Source: Zymoseptoria tritici IPO323
Lineage: Eukaryota; Ascomycota; Dothideomycetes; Mycosphaerellales; Mycosphaerellaceae
Length of the DNA: 64,000 nt
Direction of reading: 5' to 3'
Assembly: GCF_000219625.1 (NCBI RefSeq)
Contig: NC_018210.1
Span: 1,736,001-1,800,000 of the forward strand
Both the position numbers and the translations under genes were made by a program. The notes under the pieces were generated by a model, which did no database searches, was not told the DNA's origin, and saw nothing but the letters and a program-made list of their open reading frames with translations. Below, in pieces: positions 21,446-32,014 of the stretch. The stretch's first letter is position 1. Each line of letters opens with the position of its first letter.

Positions 21446-24082
21446 ATGTCGAAATACAACGAAGAAGACGAGGTCGATTACAGCGACAGCTCGCTGGTCG
21501 AGGAAAGCAGTGCCACCTCCGACACCGCGCAGGGCGCAGAGGATGAGGTCGCTCAGGAGCATATACCGGACGAGCAGCATCAGCCATACATGTCAGAAGA
21601 GGATGGCGCAACAGGATCGTCCTTCTCAGATTCGTCCGAGGACGAGGATGAGGTCGAGGACGGCGAGGACGACGACGAACAAGATGCCGAAAAAGAACAG
21701 GAGGGCGAGGAGACTGGCGAAGAAGACTATGCGAAGCACGCCAATTTCTTCAACGAGTTCGACAGTCAGTCCAATCTGGCATGGAACCAGGATCAGCAAC
21801 TGGATCAGCACGACCACCAAGCTCCAGCGCAGCAAGAGAGGAGACCATTATACGGCATCTACGAAGACCCAGAAGAGCCCCGTTTCAGTCCCGAAACTTG
21901 GGAACGTCTTCAAGAAGAAGCTCACCGTGGATTCCATTACCATGACCGGCCAGTAGCGAGATATCAAGGCTTGCCAGACGCCGACAATCCCAATGGCGTC
22001 GGAGAAGTTGCAACGCGTTGGTGGACAGGCAGACGACCCCCGATGTACCCAGCACCACAACTGCCTCGAGTTTTAATGAAGAAGATGGGCGATAAACTTC
22101 CTGTATTCCCTCACCTTCCAATGTGCCCGAGCCTGATTGGTGCAAGTCCGCAAGCCGACTCGGAGAAGAAGCAGAAGCTTGTGCACGTGGCAAGAACACG
22201 GTCCCAAGGTTTCGAAGTGCGACCGCTCAACGTGACGCATGCTCCGGAGAGTCCTCTCCAGCCGCATGACGATGGCCATGAGGACGATCATGGTCCTGGC
22301 AACGACGACGGCTCTGGTGATGATGGGATCGAGGAGGATGAGACGTCATCGCATCTCCCTCTCGAAAGGCCCTCCAACGTCCCCGGGATCCGGGAGGACG
22401 ACCCTGCAACACCGGGATCTCCTATTACAGATGAATCGGATGGCTGTGGACAATCTGCTGGCTCCGAAAGCAGGCGTCCCTCAATTCCATGGGAGAAACT
22501 CAAGGCTGCCGGGAAGAAGATTGATTGGGCGGACGAAGATGATGAAGAGGACTGGATAGGAACCTTGAGCGTACCCACTTTTCCTCGAGAGTCCGGTGAA
22601 GATCTCGTTGGCGAATCTAAAGCAAGCAACGAGGATATGTTCGACGATGAAGACTCTCAGCTTACCGCGGCTTCCACTCCTGCCACCACACCAGCTCTGG
22701 AAACCTGCCGGGAATGCGTCTTGTACCAGCCACCTATTGCGACGCCCACTGACGAAGAATCCGAGCCTATGAGCGAGAACTCCAAATCCCAGGAAGAGAC
22801 TGTCATGCCACTAGACAACCCGTACTCCACTGACGAAGAACTTTGTCCTGACGATGAGAACTCCGACCTGCCCGAAGAGTTTCCCGCGAAGGTGTTGATT
22901 CCTGATCGTTCACAAGAGCCCGTACATGGCTCTAAAACCAAAGGCACTCTCGAGAGTCTCAGACGGAATAAGCAACCTCACAGCGACGTAGACAGGCCGC
23001 AGCAACAGCTTAAAAAGTCCCGACTCGGTCTCCTTCCAGAACTTGAGGACAAAATAAGAAATCTCAAACGTAAATTCCAAGCGCTGGAGGGTCGCTTTCA
23101 AGCTGGCGAGGCGGAATTCAACGAAACGAGAAAGGAGTGCGACTGGTTTCGAGAACTGTGCCAACGGCTTGACGCAGAGAGACGGGATCTTGGTCAGCAG
23201 CTGGGCGACGACAGGAAGTACTTCGAGGAGACAAACGTCAAGACTGCTGCTCTGATCAAAGGTCTTTATGAACAACTCGATGATATGAAGACGAAGCTCA
23301 AGAAGGCAGAGGAGACTTCCAAGCGTATGACGAAATGGGCAGAAGATCTCGAACCTCTTGCAGACGCTGAACGTACTCGAAAGGAGAAGGGAAGGTATGT
23401 GTTATCGTCGAGTCCTTCGGTTGAGTTCAACAATGCTAACCACGTCAACAGCACCGATGCAGCAACGCAATTCGAACCCAAGGACACCGAGGCGCATACC
23501 GCAAAGTGTGGTCCGGTCAAGTGCCCCAACTGCCAAGCTCTCATGGACCAGAACGCAACCCTCAAGGACGAACGCGACAGCATTGCCGTTCAGAACGAAC
23601 GTCTTCGGGGGGAGATGAGCAGCCTCCAGGCCAGCCTTCAGGTAAAGAGCAAGGTGAGAGAGCAGGCGAGGCGTCTGGACAACAAGACGCCCGTTTTGCA
23701 CAACGTCTCCCACGAGTTCCCCTCCTCCGACTCGCTCAGACCCTCTCCGGTGATGTCAGCGACGCCAGACCTTCCTTCTGATACTCCCTCGTCCGAGAGC
23801 AAGCCCGCCTGGCAAGTCCGCATGGAGTCATGGCGCAAGACTCCCGAGTTCCGCGCGAAGTGTGAGGCATTGGAGTCGCAGGCCAAAGCTCAAAAGCTCG
23901 CACGAGAGCGGGAGCGGGCGCAAGAGCTCAAGGATCGCGAGCTGAGGCTGAATGTGTACAAGCTCATCACAGGTGAGACGTATGAGTACATGCCACCCGC
24001 CGAGAGGAGTCAGATGCTGTTGGAGATGCAGTCATGCCTTCGAGGGGAGAAACGAGCAAACGCAAGCAGCGTGCGCGTGTGA
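21446..24082 (+). CDS. Large acidic protein with central coiled coil, function unknown
   Basis: Open for 878 codons. A 57-nt in-frame intron at 23395-23451 (GTATGT donor, GCTAAC branch, ACAG acceptor) is likely, giving 859 aa. The first about 90 residues are extremely acidic (runs of E and D). The middle (about 130-500) is disordered with Pro, Asp, Glu and Ser. Residues about 530-650 form a heptad-rich coiled coil (ELEDKIRNLKRKFQALEGRF and following). A CPNCQALMDQN motif precedes a second short coiled coil near residue 700, and the C-terminus is a charged helix. No catalytic domain is seen. It may be a scaffold or chromatin-associated protein; I do not recognise it. It is convergent with the kinase gene, 169 bp apart. 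Confidence 0.75.
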   Translation: MSKYNEEDEVDYSDSSLVEESSATSDTAQGAEDEVAQEHIPDEQHQPYMSEEDGATGSSFSDSSEDEDEVEDGEDDDEQDAEKEQEGEETGEEDYAKHANFFNEFDSQSNLAWNQDQQLDQHDHQAPAQQERRPLYGIYEDPEEPRFSPETWERLQEEAHRGFHYHDRPVARYQGLPDADNPNGVGEVATRWWTGRRPPMYPAPQLPRVLMKKMGDKLPVFPHLPMCPSLIGASPQADSEKKQKLVHVARTRSQGFEVRPLNVTHAPESPLQPHDDGHEDDHGPGNDDGSGDDGIEEDETSSHLPLERPSNVPGIREDDPATPGSPITDESDGCGQSAGSESRRPSIPWEKLKAAGKKIDWADEDDEEDWIGTLSVPTFPRESGEDLVGESKASNEDMFDDEDSQLTAASTPATTPALETCRECVLYQPPIATPTDEESEPMSENSKSQEETVMPLDNPYSTDEELCPDDENSDLPEEFPAKVLIPDRSQEPVHGSKTKGTLESLRRNKQPHSDVDRPQQQLKKSRLGLLPELEDKIRNLKRKFQALEGRFQAGEAEFNETRKECDWFRELCQRLDAERRDLGQQLGDDRKYFEETNVKTAALIKGLYEQLDDMKTKLKKAEETSKRMTKWAEDLEPLADAERTRKEKGRYVLSSSPSVEFNNANHVNSTDAATQFEPKDTEAHTAKCGPVKCPNCQALMDQNATLKDERDSIAVQNERLRGEMSSLQASLQVKSKVREQARRLDNKTPVLHNVSHEFPSSDSLRPSPVMSATPDLPSDTPSSESKPAWQVRMESWRKTPEFRAKCEALESQAKAQKLARERERAQELKDRELRLNVYKLITGETYEYMPPAERSQMLLEMQSCLRGEKRANASSVRV

Positions 24083-24251
24083 TCAGCTTGAGGACTGTGG
24101 TCGAATAGATTGTACATATGTGGATGAAACCATCGTCAAATGAACTTGTCATCAGCCGTGTCATAGTTGTACAACCAGCCTCCGTTTCTCTCAAGCCAGA
24201 GTCGTTCGTGAGGCGGTCATTTTCCATCATGGCAGACCTTTTGCCATCTCA

Positions 24252-25531
24252 CTAGGAGACTCCCGCAAACCATCGATGCCGCAACGCCTCATTCGCGGAG
24301 ATTCGCCGTCGCGGATCCAACTTCGTTAGCCCTTTGACCAGGTCCTTGAAGTCGTCGTCCATACCCGGCCCTTGCCAGCCCATAATTGGATTCTTACGAA
24401 CATCGCGACATGAGTCCACGATGGCCTCCCACACATCTCGCATCTCGTCGTTGTCGCCGAGATACTCGAGCAAGCCTTCGACGCCGCTCTCGTCGTCTGC
24501 GAAATAGGACATTTGTCGAAAGAGAATCGTTGGGACTTTATCGTCGCCGACGAGATCGGGATTGTCCACAGCGAAGATGACGGTTTTTGTCAGGGCGAAG
24601 ATGCACTGCAAGAAAAGGGGTCCCGTTGTCAGAAACGATGGGCAGAAGGAGGCTCTGCGATACTCACCACGATACCGAAAGCAAACAAGTCCGATGCTGC
24701 TTCCATTGGTCCTCCGGCGTGCGCCTCTGGACTCCGCCACATGAGATTACCCAACGTAGCACCTTGCAGGTATCGGCCCGGCTCGAGTCTTACGGCATCT
24801 TCGAGGTCGGTGAGGAGGACCCTCTCCACTACGAGCCCTGCGGGAGTCGTTGCGGTTTGCAGTAGAATGTTGTTGGGTTTGATGTCTGTGATTGTTAGGC
24901 TTAGCAGATGCTGGAACTGTAAAGAATACTAGGAGAAAGAGTTGACCATTGTGGGTGATGTTCACCGCGTGCAGTTGACTGATTCCCTCGAGCGTCCATT
25001 TCAGGGCTCGTTTGATCTGCTTCATGGGCACTTCCCTTTGCTGTATCAAGGAGAGCAGATCTTCTTCGATGTATTCGAAGATCAGCATGCGAGACTCAGG
25101 GATCGAGTCGATTGGGAGGCGAATATGGGAACATCGCGACGTCCTCCGGTAAATTTCGTTTCTCGCCTTCCAGTCTTGTGGAATCTCTTTCACCACAACT
25201 TTTTGGTCTTCATCCCTACGAGTAGTGAGTTTCGTGTTATCGATCTACGTTCAGTATCGGGGGCCAAGGAGGATCAATACGTTGTTGCGAGATAGACACG
25301 TCCCAAAGGCATCCCCTTGTCCTGGAGCACGCTTTCGATCCTGTAGCTACGACCGGAAAATCCTTGTACGCTTTCGGAAATCTTCGATGGCGATAAGCCA
25401 GTCGACTCGTACGAGATGTTCTTCGAAGTGTGGAATCGCAATCGACGATGAATAGTAGAACGAAGGGATAGAACGGCTGCGAGGTCTGGAGCCGCTCGTC
25501 TAAGGACGATCGGCCGGAAAATCGTGCTCAT
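24252..25531 (-). CDS. Atypical Ser/Thr protein kinase domain protein
   Basis: Four exons, 25531-25281, 25215-24947, 24885-24668 and 24605-24252, with canonical borders and consistent phases, give 363 aa. The kinase fold is recognisable: an ATP-binding lysine in VVVKE (K93), a helix-C-like region, the catalytic loop THND-IKPNN (D174, N179) in place of HRD-LKPEN, DLE (200-202) in place of DFG, and SPE (225-227) in place of APE. The C-lobe ends with LTKLDPRRRISANEALRHRWF, the usual subdomain XI arginine. The glycine loop is weak or absent. Catalytic Asp and Asn are kept, so activity is possible, but the metal-binding DFG is altered. Targets unknown. A copia element sits 122 bp upstream of its start codon. 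Confidence 0.8.
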
Positions 25532-25648
25532 GACCCACTACATGTCGTTTGGCGTGAGCAGCATGAGACCTGCCAAATGTACGACCGAATACATCGTTGA
25601 CCGAGGTTGAAAAGAAGGATGCAGCAAGGACAAGGGTAGTTCTATACA
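25532..25648 (-). promoter_or_regulatory. Truncated promoter segment of the kinase gene
   Basis: Only about 117 bp separate the kinase start codon from the 5-bp target duplication and left LTR. Before insertion the kinase and the tautomerase shared about 400 bp of divergent intergenic DNA. Confidence 0.6.
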
Positions 25649-25653
25649 AGGAG
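25649..25653 (+). repeat. Left target-site duplication (AGGAG)
   Basis: AGGAG directly precedes the left LTR and the same 5 bp follow the right LTR at 32010-32014. Five bp is the usual duplication of Ty1/copia integrases. Confidence 0.85.
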
Positions 25654-25824
25654 TGTTGTGGATTATCAGACTGACTATTAGTAAAGTGCACGTGACTAGT
25701 GCTAAGGCATTCCTACACACAGATAGCTAAAGTAAGAATCTTATACTTAAGATTCTCTCTGTATAATAATATATACTTACTAATTAAAGGTCTTCTTCTA
25801 CTTAGCTTAAGTCTAATTATAACA
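25654..25824 (+). repeat. Left LTR of copia element, 171 bp
   Basis: Starts TGTTGTGGATTATC and ends TAATTATAACA (TG...CA borders). It aligns base for base in length with the right LTR at 31839-32009. Differences are almost all C/T or G/A transitions. The outer (left) part keeps CpA/TpG sites, while the inner part is mutated. Confidence 0.92.
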
Positions 25825-25839
25825 GGTTATAAGCCTAGC
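25825..25839 (+). other. Primer-binding site, probable half-tRNA-iMet type
   Basis: Immediately after the left LTR the sequence GGTTATAAGCCTAGC resembles the complement of the initiator-tRNA-Met anticodon arm (GGTTATGAGCCCGAC expected); three of the four mismatches are RIP-type transitions. Drosophila copia and yeast Ty5 use such an internally cleaved initiator tRNA as primer. The tRNA sequence is from memory. Confidence 0.6.
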
Positions 25840-28800
25840 GTAACTACTGCACATTTAAGGAAGAATTGTCTATTCTAAGCGCAGCTACTAGAACCTTACT
25901 ATATACTATTTAGATAGTTAACTAGCGAGCCAAGAAAGAGCTAGTTATAACAACAGCCGTAATGCAGGCTAATAAGTTTAAGACTACGAAAGAGAATAAA
26001 GTCCTAAGAAAGGGAAGTAACTTCTTAGACTAGTTAAGAATACCTAAAGCAGCCCTTATAGACAAGGAGGTATTAGGCTATATCTTTTATAATATTCCCT
26101 AGTGCCCTACCTAACTAAAGCTAGGAATTAAAATTAGATATCCCTCTCTACTAACTAAGGAGAGTACTACTTTATCCTCTTAGGCTCTAACTCCTTCCTA
26201 AAAAGAAGGAGGGGACACTCTAGTAATAGAACTTATTCTAACTAGTAGACTAAGACTAACTCCTCTCTAAGTCTAGCATAAGTATAATCTAATTATATAC
26301 GGGATTGTTAGTAAAAGGATTAACTAATCTCTAAGGCCTAACTTTAGGGATATAGAGAAGATAGCTAAGGAACTATATAATACTATTATAGCTACCTATA
26401 GGCCTATTATAACTATAAACATTTATAATAGCCTAAGGATTCTTAGAATTAGTAATATTAAGATCTAAGGAACAAATACTTAAAAGTACTATAAGGACTT
26501 CTAGAAGTAGTATTACAAATATATCTCTATAATAGAATAATACTTTAGGTCTAAGAACATTCTAGTCTTAAAGCTTACCTTTAGTAATAAGTAGATTAGG
26601 CTATTCTTTATCTAGGGCCTCTACTATCTAGAATACCTAAGAAGCTAGAGACAATCCTATTATATTAAGAACATAACTCTTAAAGAGCTAATTACCTTAT
26701 TAATTAAGGAACCTCCTTTATAGATATAGAGGATAGTAGGAGGATTTAGGGATACTATAGTAGATAATAATTAGTATACTAAGTATACCTATTATATCTA
26801 TATAAATACAGATTGCTTTAAGAAGTACCCTAATAAGGCCCTAAAGTCCTAGGTATATAGAGGAAAAGGAGGATCTAATAAGGATAAGAAGAAGTCTTAA
26901 GATAAGAGCAAGAGATATAATAAGAAGGGAGGAAAGGGTACTATAGCAATTAAGCCTATCTCCTCTTCTAATATAAGCTTAGGCTCTAATTTAGATAGCT
27001 TATTTATAGGAGCAGCAATTACTACCGCTAGAATATAAGGGAGTAATACTATTATCTAGGATTCTAGTATATTATACTACTTCTTTAATAATAAGTCCTA
27101 GTTCTTAGACCTTAAACCCCTAGAAACCCTAATTAGGTTCTCTTAAGCTATTAGACAAAGTATAGTTATATACTTAGGAAGTGTAAGGATTATAATAAAG
27201 TATAAGGGGAATAAGTTAAATATTACCTTATAAGATATGTTATACTCTCCTAACTCTAATTATAACCTTATCTTAATAGAGACTCTTTAGCTAAAGTATA
27301 AAGTCTACCTAGATAGGCTATCTTTATATATTTTAAGGAATAACAAAAAGATAGGCAAGGTTTAGTCTACTTATAATATTCTAATCCTTTAGAATATAAC
27401 TATCTCTCTCCCTAAGGGGAGTACTAAAGTTGCTTCTACAACTAATAGGAACATATCCTATCTAGCCTTTACTATACCTAAGGCTAATATAATAAGATAG
27501 TACTAGAGACTAGGCTATATAGGGAACAAGATTCTTAGTATAATAAAGGCTTAAGTCTAAGGACTTAAGCAGATTAACATATCTACACTTAAGCACTATA
27601 AGCTATACAAGCTTATAAGGTTACAAAGAGTAGTATTAAGAACTCTAAGACTAATACCTTAATCCTTATTAGATAAGGTCTATATTAATATTATAGGACT
27701 AATCTTTCTACTAGACATCTTTAGATATAAGTATATCCTTATAATTACTAATATAAAGTTAAGAAGGAGATAGGCTATCTTCTGTAAGCTTAAATTATAA
27801 GCTGCACAAATTATTAAGAAATAGACTACTAAGATATTTAACTAGTATAAAAAGATAATTAAGATCTAGTTCTTAGATAGAGGAGGAGAGTTTAATAACA
27901 ATAATCTAATTACATTTATAGAAAATAAGGGACTAAGATAGGATTTCTTAGCTCCCTATACTCCTAAGTAGAATAGAATTGTAGAATTATCTAACAAGGT
28001 TATCCTTAACAAGGCAAGAGTAATAATAATTAACTCTAGCCTACCTCTCCTTCTCTAGAGTTTTGCAGTTATATATATAATCTTCCTTACTAACAGGCTA
28101 GTATACCTATTAACTAACAAGATTCCTCTTTAGGAATTTAATTAAGATCTTAATACTAGAACTCTATATATTAATTTAATAAAGGTTAGGAGATTTAGAT
28201 ATAGAGCATATCTATATAATTAAGGGAGACCTAATTTATAGAAGTTCTATCTTAGAGTAGAGAAATACTAAAATTTAGGATTCTAGGAGAATACTTTAAC
28301 TAACTATATAGTTTAGAAGTTTAAACTATCTGCCCTTACTAGGTTTTAGTATAAGATTATAACCTCTCCTTATATAACATATAATAAGGATAAGGTATAT
28401 AGTATAATACCTACTACCCTAGACTTCTAGGGGGAGAGTTTCTTATAACTAATACAACCTATTACTATAGAATAGGAAGTCTATGCTATCTATACTAAGG
28501 ATTAAGATTAGGGCTAGGATGCCTAAGGGCAAGATACCTAACCTCTTACTACTTCTTATCTTTAAGAAGTAGAGAATATATTTAATACTATATAGAGAGA
28601 GAGAAACTAAGCCTCCCTTTTAATATCTTAGGGGGAGTAAATATTAGGTTAGGACATATAGTCCTAGGATAACTAATATAAGCAGTCTAAGCCTAATTAG
28701 CTAGAGGCTACTAAGTATAAAGAAGCCTCCTAGCTAGCTTAGGGGAAGTATATTTCTAAGGAAATAGGAAGTCCTAAGGGATTCTAAGGAAGTCCTAAGG

Positions 28801-29279
28801 GATTCTAGAAGTAGGCTAATGCTTTATTAATATAGCTATAATATTAAGTATTAGTAAAGAATTGCCCTAAAAGGGAAGACCTCTAAGATTATACTATAAC
28901 TCCTTTCCTAGACATTTATATTATAGGAAAGAGGAAAGTAGGAAGAAGCCCTAAGAGACCTAAGAAATTAGGTAATAAAGCAAGTCCTAAAAGCTTAGGC
29001 ATATTTAGACTCTTAAGAAGTAGAAGATTAGTTATAAGAAAAGACTATAGCAAGATCTAAAAGATAGGACTTAAAGTAATAAATCCTAATCTATCTAATC
29101 CTAAGATAGTTAAGGAAGCTCTCTTTAGATCTAACTATAAGGAATAGGAGAAAGCTATTATTAAGGAAGCTAAGTTACTTAAGTCTATAGGATACCTTAA
29201 ATAGAAACTTATTAGTACCCTTCCTAAGGGGAGAGTCCCTTTTATAGGGAAATAGGTTTTTAAGATTAAGGTACTCCTA

Positions 29280-29760
29280 AATAGAACTGTAGAGAAGTAT
29301 AAGGCTAGATAGATAGCTAGGGGATTTATATAAAGGAAGGGACTTAACTATATTAATACCTTTGCTCCTACCCTAAGAGCTATAATAGGGAGAATACTTC
29401 TATCCCTCTTAGTTAACTTTAGCTAGAAGAGGAGATAAGTTAATATTAAGACTATATTCCTAAATCTAAACCTAGATAAGCAGATCTTTATTAAGCTATT
29501 AGAGGGAGCTTATCTCTTTAAGAAAGATGCTTATAAGTACATTATATATATTAAGAAAGGACTATATAGGCTTAAGTAGATAGCTACTTTTTAGTACTAT
29601 AATACTATAGACACTCTCTAAAGGCTTAGTCTAATAAGAACTATTAGTAATACTTGCCTCTTTTAAGGGAAAGGTATCCTTATTCTCCTTTATATAAATA
29701 ACTTCTAGATCTTTAGATAGTTAGACTATAAGATTAACAAGCTAATTAAGGGATTAGAGC
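29280..29760 (+). pseudogene. Degenerate copia reverse transcriptase
   Basis: The plus-strand frame still shows the fingers motif (KAR.IARGF), FLNLNLDKQIFIK near 29455-29500, and the catalytic box as LLYINN near 29685-29705, where both catalytic Asp codons have become Asn by G-to-A change. Stop codons interrupt it throughout. Confidence 0.85.
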
Positions 29761-30639
29761 AGAAGTACATAATTAAGGTTATTAATACTAATATCTTTCT
29801 TAGACTTTACCTAAAGGAAGGGAAAGATAGCTCTATATCTATCTCTTAGGAATACTATTCTAGAGACAAACTTTAAGGATATAGTCTTAATAATGCAAAG
29901 AGTGTTAAGTATCCCCTTAACACCCTCCTTAAACCCCTCTAGGATAAGGGAACAAAGGAGAACTATAATCTCTTTAATAAGATTATTAGGGAACTGCAAC
30001 ATCTGTTAAACTATACTAGACTAGATATTAGCTTTACTGTTAACTACTATATAAGGTTCCTTTAGAACCTAGGACCTTTATATATTTAGGCAACTAAATA
30101 TATCTAAAGATATATTATAGGCATAATTAATAAGTGCCTTATATATAGGAAAACTAAGGAGCAAATTTAGATTAAAGCATTTTTAGACTCTAACTTTACT
30201 AGTAATCTTAGCATATCTAGGTCTACCTTAGAAATACTCTTTAAAATTATAGAAGGCCTAGTTATCTAGAGATCTTAACTATAGAAAGAAGTAGTATTAT
30301 CTAGTACTAAGGTAGAGTACCTCTCTCTTACTAAGGCAATAAGAGAAGTAAATTAGGTAAGGAATCTTATTAATAAGCTCTAGCCCTTTACCTAGGCTAA
30401 AAGTATTTCTACTATCCTTATTAAAGTAGACAATTAATTAGCTATTAGCCTTATAGAAAACTATGCTAACTCTAAAAGATTAAGACATATCTCTCTTAGG
30501 AACTATTACTATAGAGAATAATATAATAAGGGGAGTATTAAGGTAGAGTTTATAAGGATAGACATGCAGCTTACAAATTGTCTAATAAAACTAAAATCCC
30601 TAAATACTATCCTCTAATATATAGATCTATAAATCTAGC

Positions 30640-31831
30640 AAAAAGATACTTATATATCTATATTAGGCAGCTAACATAGATATATAAGAGAGGCTAATAT
30701 AGGAATTAAACCTATAACCTTCTAATTTGTAGTTAGAAATTATACTATTAGACTAACTAGCCCTTAATAAGAAGAGGGAAATTGCTCTTAAATTTATGCC
30801 TTAATACCTACATTCCTACCTAAAAAGGATTCCCTCCCTAGAATTATACTATTTTATTTGTTATAAAACTAAGAAGTATAATACTTAGAATACTTATTTT
30901 ATTCTTATCTATATAAAGGAAAGGAGGTAACTATATACCTTTATAAAAGCATCTAAGAAACTATAAGAAAAACACCTAGCTAAAGGAAAACTTTTTTATA
31001 AAAACCTAAAAGCATTAGAGCATATCCTAGAACCTATAGCCTGCCCCCCTAAAACTATTACTAAAAGACTAAGCTAATTCCCCTAGAATCTTAACTTAAA
31101 GCCTAAGAGAATATTAGTTTCTATTAGGGAAGAAGGGATTTTAAGGAGAATATATATAAGATACTATATTACTAACTACTGCTTTATCTCTACCTTATTA
31201 GAGCTTAATATTTAGCTAAGAGGAGTCTAGTTATAGTATAATACAAATCCCTAAGGATTAGGAGTTGTTAGACTAAGGTAGTTTTCTACTAGGAAAGCCT
31301 ACTCCCTTAGGTTATATAGCTCCTTTATTACTATATTAATAAGGTCTATAGTAAGGAGATCCTTATTAAGCTTAGCTATAAACCTATTAAAGTAAACTAT
31401 AAAAGAGAAAGGACCCTAAGCCCTAATATTTACTCTATTATAGTATCTATTTATCTCTCCTCTAATAAGTTAATATATAGTCTAATATGCTATAGAACTA
31501 TCTTTATAGATCTATAAGAGATCTCTACTACTAATAGCTCTTGCTTTATTAATAACTTGCTAGAAGGTTTTCCTAAGGATAGAGAAAGCTACTTTTCTTC
31601 TAGAAGCTATAGCTAGTAATATAGATTATATTATTAATAGCTATAAAGGATAGATAATAGATTAGCTAATAAATTAGCTAAATAGATAAGAGGTATAGAT
31701 TATAAAGTAGAGGAATAAAAAAACTAGAAGAAGATACTTTTTAATAAGCTAAAGCCGAGTATTAGCTACGTAGTAGGTAAATACCTACTATATTTAGGTA
31801 ACAGACAGCTCGTAATAATGCAGCTACTAAT
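30640..31831. other. Unexplained 1.2-kb segment before the right LTR
   Basis: Downstream of the RNase H remnant (last seen near 30330-30560) the element continues for over a kilobase with no retroelement motif I can recognise. It starts with the tRNA-Cys-like cloverleaf and is RIP-mutated like the rest. Options are a nested SINE-like insertion, captured host DNA, or an extra 3' ORF of this copia lineage. Confidence 0.5.
30692..30762 (-). pseudogene. tRNA-Cys-like cloverleaf inside the copia element
   Basis: The minus strand folds as a full 71-nt cloverleaf. The acceptor stem GGCTAGT/ATTAGCC is 7 of 7 with one G-U, the anticodon stem TCTAA/TTAGA is 5 of 5, a 5-nt variable loop follows, and the T stem ATAGG/CCTAT is 5 of 5 with a 7-nt loop. 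The D stem is weakened by one mismatch. The anticodon loop CTACAAA gives ACA; a single RIP-type G-to-A change from GCA would make it tRNA-Cys. The T loop TTTAATT lacks the C of the B-box consensus, again a RIP-type change. Probably a dead tRNA copy, captured by or inserted into the element. Confidence 0.7.
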
Positions 31832-31838
31832 AGGGGAG
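31832..31838 (+). other. Polypurine tract
   Basis: AGGGGAG directly abuts the right LTR, as expected for the plus-strand primer of an LTR retrotransposon. Confidence 0.75.
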
Positions 31839-32009
31839 TATTGTAGATTATTAGACTAACTATTAGTAAAGTACACGTAACTAGTGCTAAGGCATTCCTA
31901 CATATAGATAGCTAAAGTAAGAATCTTACACTTAAGATTCTCTCTGCATAACAATATATACCTGCCAATTAGAGGTCTTCTTCTACTTAGCTTAAGTCCA
32001 ATCATAACA
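31839..32009 (+). repeat. Right LTR of copia element, 171 bp
   Basis: Starts TATTGTAGATTATT (TG changed to TA) and ends CCAATCATAACA. Here the inner (left) part is mutated while the outer (right) part keeps sites such as CTGCATAACA and CCTGCCAATTAG, the mirror image of the left LTR. Confidence 0.92.
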
Positions 32010-32014
32010 AGGAG
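32010..32014 (+). repeat. Right target-site duplication (AGGAG)
   Basis: Same 5 bp as before the left LTR, marking the insertion site. Confidence 0.85.

Larger units (their letters stand above)
25654..32009 (+). mobile_element. Complete but RIP-inactivated Ty1/copia LTR retrotransposon
   Basis: 6356 bp with identical-length LTRs, TG...CA ends and an AGGAG target duplication. The decayed plus-strand polyprotein can still be followed in order: gag beginning near 25962, a zinc-knuckle remnant near 26815, an integrase core remnant near 27670-27760 (LDKVYINIIG, then YKYILIITN), reverse transcriptase near 29280-29760, and RNase H near 30300 (STKVEYLSLTKA). Integrase before reverse transcriptase defines copia rather than gypsy order. 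The RT tract reads KAR*IARGFI*RKGLNYIN, and the YVDD-type box reads YINN, as expected from G-to-A changes. Stops are everywhere, so it is non-autonomous and dead. CpG and CpA are nearly absent. About 1.2 kb between RNase H and the right LTR is unexplained. Confidence 0.92.
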
